In this document: positions 1-5,246 of the stretch, in pieces
Position numbering within the stretch: position 1 is the first letter of the stretch
How the letters are laid out: the number at the start of each line of letters is the position of its first letter
Assembly (NCBI GenBank): GCA_945867285.1
Contig: CAMBHX010000108.1
Span: forward strand, 1 to 5,375
Length of the DNA stretch: 5,375 nucleotides
DNA from: Sulfuricurvum sp. IAE1
GTDB lineage: Bacteria; Campylobacterota; Campylobacteria; Campylobacterales; Sulfurimonadaceae
Direction of reading: 5' to 3'
The notes under the pieces: model-generated
Told to the model about the DNA's origin: nothing
Database searches by the model: none
Seen by the model: only the letters and a program-made list of their open reading frames with translations
Program-made: the position numbers and the translations under genes

Positions 1-1103
1 AACTCTTTACCCTCATTTTTAAATACAATACTTTCATCTTCTAGGCGTATTTGCATCGAATTAGTCGGTGAATATTTGAGGGCATTATCAATCATATTTT
101 TAATCGCTGTGGTAAAAAGTCGATAGTCTACTTCTACCTTGAACGACCCCACAACGGCATTATCAATCGCATCATAATCCGCCATCGCCATATCAATAGC
201 CCCGTCTATCAAATCCACGAGCCGATACTCTTTTTTATCCAAATACTGAGAACCTGAGCTGATCTCTTCAATCAATGCAAACTCACCGATGAGCCCCTCT
301 AGGCGCTCAAATATCCCCTCAAAACGCAACTGTTGTTTTTCACTTTCCAACATTGTTGCTGCAATTCGTCCCTTGGCAATTGGGGTCTTAAGCTCATGCA
401 TGATGTTACGTAAAAAAAGAGTTCTCGATTCAATGAGTGAGCGAATTTTACTTTGGGCCGTTTCGAGCTCATTGGAAATAAGAGCTATTTCATCACTACC
501 TGTTGCATGAAATGAAACCCCCATATCCCCTTCCCCAAAACGAGCAATTTGCCGTCGTAATCGTCGAAGCGGAGCGATTCTCACTAAAATAAGAACAAAT
601 GACAATATCAAAATTGCCAAAATCGTGCCATAACCATAGAGCAAATAAGAAGGGTTATATCCTCGCACCTTTTTATCTTCTAGCAACATCGAATGATGGT
701 TGGATTGAATCCAAAAATAGATTTTACCTCGGTATTGACGCATCTGAACATGTACTTGCGTGACAATCAAATCATTGTAAGGAGAATCAAAAGAGATGCT
801 TTGTGAGACTTCACTTCCCTCTTCTTTTAATACTCGAGAATCATCCATAACATCCTCATACTCTTCACCGCTGATGGCATATAAATCATATACAGCCAAG
901 TTGGCTTCTAAGATGGGCTGTGAGATTTGTTTGAGTAGAAATGAGTTGTAAATTTGGGAAATGAGGGAATATTTACCAAACAAGCCATCAACGTGTTTGC
1001 TGCGATTGGTCTCATACAGTTGATAAAATGTATAGCTGATGCTCGAAACGGTTACCGCAAAGGCAAATAAAACAGTGAGTAAAACGGCATTGCGTTTGAT
1101 CAT
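1..1103 (-). CDS. ArsS-family sensor histidine kinase, C-terminus cut by window edge
   Basis: This is an inner-membrane sensor kinase that should autophosphorylate on His and pass the phosphate to the response regulator encoded just upstream. The 367 visible residues show a membrane segment at about 6-26, a periplasmic domain at about 27-152, a second membrane segment at about 153-174 and a HAMP linker at about 175-225 (PLRRLRR, GEGD, SDEI). The H-box RNIMHELKTPIAKGR follows, with phospho-acceptor His236, and then the N-box NMIDNALKYS with Asn340. The glycine-rich ATP-lid boxes lie beyond the edge. The H-box and HAMP text closely match H. pylori ArsS (HP0165, roughly 430 aa from memory), so about 60 residues are missing. 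The ATG at 1103-1101 overlaps the regulator's TGA (ATGA), has no clear Shine-Dalgarno, and is probably translationally coupled. The periplasmic domain contains His37, His118, His136 and His137. H. pylori ArsS senses acid, but the signal here is unknown. The name refers to acid response, not arsenic. Confidence 0.93.
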   Translation of the reverse strand, partial: MIKRNAVLLTVLFAFAVTVSSISYTFYQLYETNRSKHVDGLFGKYSLISQIYNSFLLKQISQPILEANLAVYDLYAISGEEYEDVMDDSRVLKEEGSEVSQSISFDSPYNDLIVTQVHVQMRQYRGKIYFWIQSNHHSMLLEDKKVRGYNPSYLLYGYGTILAILILSFVLILVRIAPLRRLRRQIARFGEGDMGVSFHATGSDEIALISNELETAQSKIRSLIESRTLFLRNIMHELKTPIAKGRIAATMLESEKQQLRFEGIFERLEGLIGEFALIEEISSGSQYLDKKEYRLVDLIDGAIDMAMADYDAIDNAVVGSFKVEVDYRLFTTAIKNMIDNALKYSPTNSMQIRLEDESIVFKNEGKE

Positions 1104-1762
1104 TTTAAGAGTTTATAGCCGATGCCACGGATCGATTCAATCAATGCTTTATCACCTAATTTACTACGAATACGCCCCATCATTACGTCAATACTTTTGT
1201 TGGATGAGTCCTCATTGATAGCACTAACGTTGTGAATTAAATCTTCGCGTGAGACAACCAGACCTTGCTTTTTGATCATAAATGCCAAAATGCCATACTC
1301 TGCATTAGTGAAATCCATTGCTTTATGTTTGTAGGTGATTTGCATCGCATCTTCATTGAGTTTGAAATCACTCTCGTTTTGCATTTTCAATTGTGATGCT
1401 GCATCATAACGACGCAATACCGAATGAATACGAGCCTCGAGCTCTCTTGGGTCATACGGCTTGGGGAGATAGTCATCTGCACCCAGCTCTAATGCATGGA
1501 TCTTATCAGTTACATCAGAACGTGCTGATGAGATAATAATAGGGATGTTTTGGCGCTCTCGGATCGCCGCACATACCTCCAATCCATCCATACCAGGAAG
1601 GGTTAAATCCAATATCACCACATCGAAAGGTTCCAATTTGAGAATACTCAATGCCTTAAATGGGTCATCCTCAGTCGTCACAACAAAATCATACTGCTCT
1701 AAAAATTCGGTTAAAATCTCGGCGAGCTCGAGATCATCTTCAATCATTAATATTTTATTCAT
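1100..1762 (-). CDS. ArsR-like (HP0166-type) OmpR/PhoB-family response regulator
   Basis: This is a 220-residue cytoplasmic transcription factor and the cognate partner of the overlapping kinase gene. The receiver domain covers about 1-115, with acidic pocket Glu8/Asp9/Asp10, phospho-acceptor Asp52 (in LDLTLPGMDG), switch Ser79 (in IIISSARSD) and Lys101 (in YLPKPYDP). A winged-helix DNA-binding domain follows at about 130-220 and ends in the typical IESIRGIGYKLLK. The receiver text is very like H. pylori ArsR, which controls acid-response genes; it is unrelated to the small ArsR arsenic repressors. I start at the ATG at 1762-1760, which places MNKILMIEDD at the normal N-terminus. A longer reading from a TTG at 1810 would add 16 unconserved residues that run into a palindrome. 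No Shine-Dalgarno is visible before the ATG. All catalytic residues are present. The gene lies 126 bases after feoB, across a terminator-like region, so it is probably a separate transcription unit. Targets are unknown. Confidence 0.94.
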   Translation of the reverse strand: MNKILMIEDDLELAEILTEFLEQYDFVVTTEDDPFKALSILKLEPFDVVILDLTLPGMDGLEVCAAIRERQNIPIIISSARSDVTDKIHALELGADDYLPKPYDPRELEARIHSVLRRYDAASQLKMQNESDFKLNEDAMQITYKHKAMDFTNAEYGILAFMIKKQGLVVSREDLIHNVSAINEDSSNKSIDVMMGRIRSKLGDKALIESIRGIGYKLLK

Positions 1763-1768
1763 GGGGAT

Positions 1769-1774
1769 ATTGTA
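1769..1774 (-). promoter_or_regulatory. Possible -10 element for the two-component operon
   Basis: The minus strand reads TACAAT (five of six matches to TATAAT) only 6 bases before the regulator's ATG. If used, transcription would begin at or very near the ATG and give a leaderless or nearly leaderless message, which fits the lack of a Shine-Dalgarno. There is no good -35 hexamer; the expected place is a T-rich tract (TTTTTTA, 1797-1791), which epsilonproteobacterial promoters can tolerate. This rests on a single hexamer. Confidence 0.3.
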
Positions 1775-1791
1775 ACGCAATCTAGGTAAAT

Positions 1792-1818
1792 AAAAAACTC
1801 TCAAAAGCAAAGCTTTTG
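1792..1818 (-). terminator. Terminator-like hairpin after feoB
   Basis: Read on the minus strand, a perfect 7-bp stem CAAAAGC/GCTTTTG (1818-1812 and 1808-1802) with a 3-base loop is followed by AGAG and then six Ts (1797-1792). This is the only stem in the gap with a T-run after it, and it would end feoAB transcripts before the response regulator. The stem is AT-rich and the 4-base spacer before the T-run is not ideal, so read-through into the two-component genes is possible. Confidence 0.5.
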
Positions 1819-1881
1819 TAGCTTTAGGGGATTACAAAGGACTTTAGTCCTTGTCACTAAATGAGCTTTGCTCGTTTAGTG
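1802..1881. repeat. Cluster of three adjacent inverted repeats
   Basis: The gap between feoB and the response regulator is almost wholly palindromic. Repeat 1 is CAAAAGC/GCTTTTG (1802-1808, 1812-1818). Repeat 2 is AAGGACT/AGTCCTT (1837-1843, 1846-1852). Repeat 3 is CACTAAATGAGC/GCTCGTTTAGTG (1855-1866, 1870-1881), which is 12 bp with one T/G non-match, a TTT loop, and lies 7 bases beyond the feoB stop. A fourth, competing stem pairs CTTTTGTA (1813-1820) with TACAAAGG (1833-1840) and excludes parts of repeats 1 and 2. Possible roles are a multi-hairpin terminator or 3' stabiliser for feoAB mRNA, or a dispersed palindromic repeat of the REP/MITE kind. Only one copy is in the window, so dispersal cannot be shown. 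Confidence 0.75.
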
Positions 1882-1888
1882 TATAGCA

Positions 1889-4003
1889 TCAATTACCTAT
1901 CCATAACGTCAATCGATACGCCACAAATGCAAGTGTATACGCTACAATTGTTGTAAATACAAATAAATAGACAAAATATTTAATCCCACCAGCCTCACGT
2001 GTAAAGACAACCGATGCTGCCAAACACGGTAAATAAGTCATAATGACAATAATAAATGCCACTGCTGAAGCAAATGGAATTTGAGCTCTGATGGTGGCTA
2101 TTAAAGAGTGATCCTCTTCGGTCGCATCGCTACCCAAAGAATAAAGAACTCCCATTGTAGAGACAACCACCTCTTTGGCCGCCAAACCTGTTTGCAAAGC
2201 AACCGCCATCTTCCAATCAAATCCAAGCGGGGCAAACACGGGCTCTATGGTATGACCGATTCGACCTAAAAAGCTTTGAGAGAGTTGTACCTCTGCGAGC
2301 TGATTTTCCAACACTTTTTTAGCATCTTCGTCCACTGTAGCTTCAATTTTGGCTCCAAACTCACCATCAAGCATCTCATTTTTTGGGTAGGTACTCAAAA
2401 ACCATACCAGCAGCGATGCAGCAGCGATAAACGTCCCCGCTTTTTTAAGATACATCATCGTTTTCGTCAATACTGTATGCCAAATAAGCTTGAATGAAGG
2501 GAGACGATATTTTGGCATCTCCATAACAAATGGCTCATCGATTCCCTTAAAAGCGGTGATTTTTAGGATTTTTGCCACCACTAATCCAATCATTGCCCCA
2601 AAAATATAAATTCCAAAAAGAATATTTCCTGCCATTTCAGGAGCGAAAAAAGCTCCTGTAAAAAGGACATACACAGGCAATCGTGCACCACAGCTCATAA
2701 ATCCTATAACAAAGAGGGTCAGGAGTCGATCACGGTCATTTTTCAAAATACGTGCAGACATATACGCAGGAATAGAACACCCAAATCCTGATACCAAAGG
2801 GATAAATGACTGTCCATGAAGTCCAAATTTATGGAAAAAGCCATCCAACAAAAAAGCAACACGTGACATATAGCCTGTCGATTCCAAAAGGGCTATCCCC
2901 ACAAACAAAATCACGATATTTGGAACAAATAGCACAACTGCTCCCACGCCCGAAATGACCCCATCAACGACCAAAGAACGTATCTCATCATTACCAATCG
3001 TAGAGCCTACTGCCTCACCAAACCAACCAAAAAATGCATTGATCCAATCCATCGGGATCGATCCTATTTCAAATGTGAGCTGAAATAACCCCCACATAAA
3101 AAACAAGAAAATAGGAATCCCAAATATCGGGTGAATCAGAACACTATCGATTTTTTCAGTTGTTGTTTTTTTCGTAGGAGCTTTGAGTTTGATCTTGACC
3201 GCTTCAGCAATAATCCCTCGATTAAACGAAAAGTATTCTTCAGCTAAGGCCTCTTTCATATCGTCCGTATCATGATGCAACAATATGTGTCGATCGGCTT
3301 CAATCAACATCGGTTGCAACTCAGTCCAAATCGGATTATCGTGTAAGACTCGGTACGTTTTTTTCTCTTTTTGTAAGAGATTAATAGCAATATTACGATT
3401 GGACAAGCTCGCATGAAATTTTTGACGTTTCAAATACTCTTCAATAATTCCTATCTCTTCTTCGACAGCTTCACTAAAAATTAATTTTTGCTCTTGAAAA
3501 GAGGTTTCGTGTGTTTTGATCACCACACTCATTAACTCTTCAAGCCCTGTTTTGGCTGCAGCAGATACACGAATACATGGAATGCCTAGCAACTGTGAGA
3601 GATAAGGAGCGTTGATCTCGATACCCTCTTTGTCGGCTTCATCGGACATATTGAGGGCAAGCACCATTTTTTTGCTCATTGTCATCAGTTCAGCAGTGAG
3701 TTGGAGATTTTTTTCCATATTGGTTGAATCGAGAACATTGATGATGAGATCATAGGTTTCTTGCGTCAGATAATCATGTGTCACACGCTCTTCGATCGAA
3801 TAATCGGTAAAAGCATACGTTCCAGGAAGATCAACAACACTAAACTCATATCCACCGTGTTCAAACGTAACAATAGTTTTTTCAACCGTCACACCCGTAA
3901 AATTTCCAACATGCAGCCGAGCATTACCAATGGAGTTGATAAGCATACTTTTGCCGACATTAGGTTGCCCTACAAGTGCCACGGTAATTTTTTTAGTGGA
4001 CAT
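1889..4003 (-). CDS. feoB: Ferrous iron transporter FeoB
   Basis: This inner-membrane Fe2+ transporter has an N-terminal GTPase domain and is 704 residues long, between the shorter Helicobacter and longer E. coli proteins. GTPase motifs are G1 GQPNVGKS (12-19), the G2 region GNFTGVTVEK (33-42), G3 DLPG (58-61), G4 NMSD (118-121) and G5 SAAAKTG (147-153). A helical spacer ends in AEEYFSFNRGIIAEAV, typical of the family's GDI-like region. The membrane domain begins near DSVLIHPIFG (286-295). It carries GFGCSIPAYMSARIL with Cys409, the second gate-like segment GLAAKEVVVSTMG (about 606-618) and YLPCLAAS with Cys660. No FeoC-like tail is present. I choose the ATG at 4003 over the GTG one codon upstream because a GAGG site lies 6 bases before it. 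It overlaps feoA by 11 bases, implying translational coupling. No frameshift or missing motif is seen. It is probably Fur-regulated through the site upstream of feoA. Confidence 0.98.
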   Translation of the reverse strand: MSTKKITVALVGQPNVGKSMLINSIGNARLHVGNFTGVTVEKTIVTFEHGGYEFSVVDLPGTYAFTDYSIEERVTHDYLTQETYDLIINVLDSTNMEKNLQLTAELMTMSKKMVLALNMSDEADKEGIEINAPYLSQLLGIPCIRVSAAAKTGLEELMSVVIKTHETSFQEQKLIFSEAVEEEIGIIEEYLKRQKFHASLSNRNIAINLLQKEKKTYRVLHDNPIWTELQPMLIEADRHILLHHDTDDMKEALAEEYFSFNRGIIAEAVKIKLKAPTKKTTTEKIDSVLIHPIFGIPIFLFFMWGLFQLTFEIGSIPMDWINAFFGWFGEAVGSTIGNDEIRSLVVDGVISGVGAVVLFVPNIVILFVGIALLESTGYMSRVAFLLDGFFHKFGLHGQSFIPLVSGFGCSIPAYMSARILKNDRDRLLTLFVIGFMSCGARLPVYVLFTGAFFAPEMAGNILFGIYIFGAMIGLVVAKILKITAFKGIDEPFVMEMPKYRLPSFKLIWHTVLTKTMMYLKKAGTFIAAASLLVWFLSTYPKNEMLDGEFGAKIEATVDEDAKKVLENQLAEVQLSQSFLGRIGHTIEPVFAPLGFDWKMAVALQTGLAAKEVVVSTMGVLYSLGSDATEEDHSLIATIRAQIPFASAVAFIIVIMTYLPCLAASVVFTREAGGIKYFVYLFVFTTIVAYTLAFVAYRLTLWIGN

Positions 4004-4238
4004 CACATACCTCGATCAACTGAGCTTCTTCACGGCGCAACGCAAGAGAGACATTACCAATTTTAATCTCATACGTACTTTTAGTTAATCCACATTCAAG
4101 CATTGTCACCACGGCTCCTTTCATAAGCCCAAAGGAGATAAGACGTTGCTTTAGAGGACCTTGTGCATTAATTTTCACCACAGTAGCTACGCCACCCTTG
4201 GTGCATGCGCTTAACAGTGTCATTGCAGGGGAGGACAT
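3993..4238 (-). CDS. feoA: Ferrous iron transport protein FeoA
   Basis: This small cytoplasmic protein with an SH3-like beta-barrel works with FeoB in Fe2+ uptake, probably by contacting or modulating it. The protein has 81 residues, close to the family's usual 75-85. Visible family features are the N-terminal TLLSACTKGGVATVVKI, the central RLISFGLMKGAVVTML (residues 32-47) and the C-terminal ALRREEAQLIEV (66-77), which match the usual RL..MGL..G..V and iaLR..EA..I.V patterns. I start at the ATG at 4238-4236, which has AAAGGA 6 bases upstream. A TTG at 4268 would add ten unconserved residues and has no such site. The gene overlaps feoB by 11 bases and follows a 94-base gap holding a Fur-box-like sequence, so it is probably the first gene of its own unit. 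Confidence 0.96.
   Translation of the reverse strand: MSSPAMTLLSACTKGGVATVVKINAQGPLKQRLISFGLMKGAVVTMLECGLTKSTYEIKIGNVSLALRREEAQLIEVCDVH
4010..4013 (-). promoter_or_regulatory. Shine-Dalgarno of feoB, inside feoA
   Basis: GAGG on the minus strand, inside the last codons of feoA, lies 6 bases before the ATG at 4003. This spacing favours that ATG over the adjacent GTG at 4006 and over an out-of-frame ATG at 4008 that meets TGA at once. Confidence 0.6.
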
Positions 4239-4244
4239 AACGAT

Positions 4245-4250
4245 TCCTTT
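4245..4250 (-). promoter_or_regulatory. Shine-Dalgarno of feoA
   Basis: AAAGGA on the minus strand with a 6-base spacer before ATG 4238. It is the strongest ribosome-binding site seen in the window and decides the feoA start. Confidence 0.75.
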
Positions 4251-4279
4251 ATTACAGTTGTGATTCAACCGATAGATAC

Positions 4280-4298
4280 ATAAATAATAATCAATATC
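4280..4298 (-). promoter_or_regulatory. Candidate Fur box upstream of feoAB
   Basis: The 19 bases 4298-4280 on the minus strand (GATATTGATTATTATTTAT) match the classical Fur consensus GATAATGATAATCATTATC at 13 of 19 positions, with the first nine positions differing at only one. It lies about 42 bases upstream of the feoA ATG, where bound Fur would block transcription. A TATTAT hexamer (4289-4284) inside it could be the -10. Fur repression of feo genes is well established in enterics, Helicobacter and Campylobacter. The surroundings are very AT-rich, so part of the match may be compositional. Confidence 0.5.
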
Positions 4299-4309
4299 AT
4301 GTTAAAAGC

Positions 4310-4319
4310 CTCTTAAGAG
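4310..4319. repeat. 10-bp perfect palindrome CTCTTAAGAG
   Basis: A perfect 10-bp palindrome between the 143-residue membrane-protein gene and feoA, next to a smaller inverted repeat TCTC-CA-GAGA (4322-4331). Together they could be a weak terminator for the upstream genes (the minus strand continues GGCTTTT), an operator, or chance. There is no strong T-run. Confidence 0.25.
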
Positions 4320-4332
4320 CATCTCCAGAGAC

Positions 4333-4764
4333 TCAAAAAAACTCATCAACGGATTTTTTAAAAATTATGATCAAAAGCCATGCCAAAACTATTTCAAAGG
4401 CCACAAATGCGACGATTTTGACCCACACAAAACTCTCAAATCCTGCCATTATCATCAATGGTGCACTTTGATCAAGTCCAAACAGTCCAAACAGTCCATG
4501 AATAAAAAATTGTTTTTGCTTATCGCCAATCGTCTTGATAAAACCTAAAAAATGCAAACTCCCCATGAGGGCAATGGAGACAAATAGTACATGAGGAGCA
4601 AGCACTTCCAGTGCTCCGTGGAGTGACTTTTGAGTGTAATAGTGGACAATATCGTGGGGATTCCATCCTGCCACCACTAGAAATAAAGCTCCACCAAGGA
4701 GAGATTGCAGGACTATCAATGCAACAAACAATAGTGCCAAAACTCGAAGCGATTGATGATGCAT
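4333..4764 (-). CDS. Small multi-pass membrane protein of unknown function, histidine-bearing
   Basis: I do not recognise a named family. The 143-residue protein has about four membrane segments, at about 6-33, 50-76, 88-108 and 112-135. The loop after the first holds GWNPHDIVHYYTQKS. Histidines at 49, 58 and 71 lie in or beside the second segment (SLHGALEVLAPHVLF, SLHF), where they could ligate heme or metal; this is inference. Its layout resembles the preceding 159-residue protein: first segment, a P-x-D-(W/I)-V loop, then a His-bearing second segment. The two may be diverged relatives. Its ATG overlaps the preceding TAA (TAATG), and with no good Shine-Dalgarno it is probably coupled. The start of segment 3 (GLFGLFGLD, residues 90-98) is encoded by a 9-base tandem repeat. 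Context suggests a membrane component of an electron-transfer module with the upstream flavoprotein. Confidence 0.85.
   Translation of the reverse strand: MHHQSLRVLALLFVALIVLQSLLGGALFLVVAGWNPHDIVHYYTQKSLHGALEVLAPHVLFVSIALMGSLHFLGFIKTIGDKQKQFFIHGLFGLFGLDQSAPLMIMAGFESFVWVKIVAFVAFEIVLAWLLIIIFKKSVDEFF
4475..4498 (-). repeat. 9-base tandem repeat inside a coding region
   Basis: AGTCCAAAC is repeated exactly twice (plus strand, 4475-4483 and 4484-4492), followed by a partial third copy AGTCCA (4493-4498). On the coding strand it gives Gly-Leu-Phe repeated (GLFGLFGL) in the third membrane segment of the 143-residue protein. It is in frame, so gain or loss of a unit would change length by three residues without a frameshift. 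Confidence 0.8.
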
Positions 4765-5243
4765 TAAAACTTTTTACTCACTAATAATATCAAAATATTG
4801 AGTAACAATCCTATCATCAATAGATGAAACGCAGCAAAACCACCCCATCCTATCCAGATGCAAAATGTCCCAAGCCACAATGAGACAATAACTCCGATGG
4901 TGTATGCCAAAAGAGTCCCAACACCTAGTGTCATCGTGGTTAATTTAAACATTTGAGAGTGCGATGTACGCATCATCAATGCGCTCGCAAGGACAAAGAC
5001 CAAAATCAGGCCAAACAAATCGGTATGAAGAGTCAGTAATAAATCACTCAAGAGCATCGGATCAATAAACTCTTCCTCATTACCCATGATACTACTGACC
5101 CAGTCCTGCGGGCTTACACCAAAATCAATTATCTTGACACCCATATTGAGCAGCAATGCTAGAATGAGAAAAGATACCATCCATACGACGCTTGCATACA
5201 GCGATTTGTTATCAATAAGTTTTTTTGAGATTAAAAATTTCAT
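4764..5243 (-). CDS. Four-pass membrane protein of unknown function, histidine-bearing
   Basis: I do not recognise a named family with certainty. The 159-residue protein has a basic N-terminus and membrane segments at about 15-37, 66-91, 100-125 and 131-155. The loop after the first segment reads FGVSPQDWVSSIMGNEEEFIDP (key residues Pro45, Asp47, Trp48 and the acidic run 56-58). His73 (LTLHTDLFG) opens the second segment and His140 (AAFHLLMIG) sits in the fourth. Two membrane histidines could form a heme-ligand pair, but the sequence alone does not prove it. The loop plus H-x-x-x-F layout reminds me of small membrane proteins found beside FMN-binding proteins in other bacteria, a weak memory-based resemblance. 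The ATG at 5243 lies 3 bases after the flavoprotein stop, and the stop overlaps the next gene's ATG. These three genes therefore form one unit. Confidence 0.87.
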   Translation of the reverse strand: MKFLISKKLIDNKSLYASVVWMVSFLILALLLNMGVKIIDFGVSPQDWVSSIMGNEEEFIDPMLLSDLLLTLHTDLFGLILVFVLASALMMRTSHSQMFKLTTMTLGVGTLLAYTIGVIVSLWLGTFCIWIGWGGFAAFHLLMIGLLLNILILLVSKKF

Positions 5244-5246
5244 GCT

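Noticed and set aside
289..510. Plus-strand open frame of 73 codons
   Set aside because: It lies antisense to the kinase HAMP/H-box region, its product shows no family features, and the minus frame is clearly coding.
1..1762. Arsenic-resistance regulation, suggested by the names ArsR and ArsS
   Set aside because: These proteins are an OmpR-type regulator and a histidine kinase named for acid response. No arsenic gene or metal-binding ArsR-type repressor is present.
1545..1775. Plus-strand open frame of 76 codons
   Set aside because: It is antisense to the conserved receiver domain of the response regulator and has no recognisable features.
1763..1810. Longer response regulator starting at TTG 1810
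   Set aside because: It would add 16 unconserved residues, runs through the terminator T-run into the palindrome, and has no ribosome-binding site. The family starts at the MNKILMIEDD position.
1802..1881. CRISPR array
   Set aside because: The palindromes differ from each other in sequence, and there are no equal repeats with regular spacers and no cas genes.
2276..2497. Plus-strand open frame of 73 codons inside feoB
   Set aside because: It is a shadow of a strongly conserved transporter frame.
4004..4006. GTG start for feoB one codon upstream
   Set aside because: The GAGG spacing fits the ATG at 4003 better. The difference is a single residue.
3761..4066. Plus-strand open frame of 101 codons across the feoB/feoA junction
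   Set aside because: It is antisense to the FeoB GTPase motifs and the FeoA C-terminus. Its length is explained by the codon pattern of those genes.
4239..4268. Longer FeoA starting at TTG 4268
   Set aside because: There is no Shine-Dalgarno before it, whereas AAAGGA lies 6 bases before ATG 4238 and gives a normal family length.
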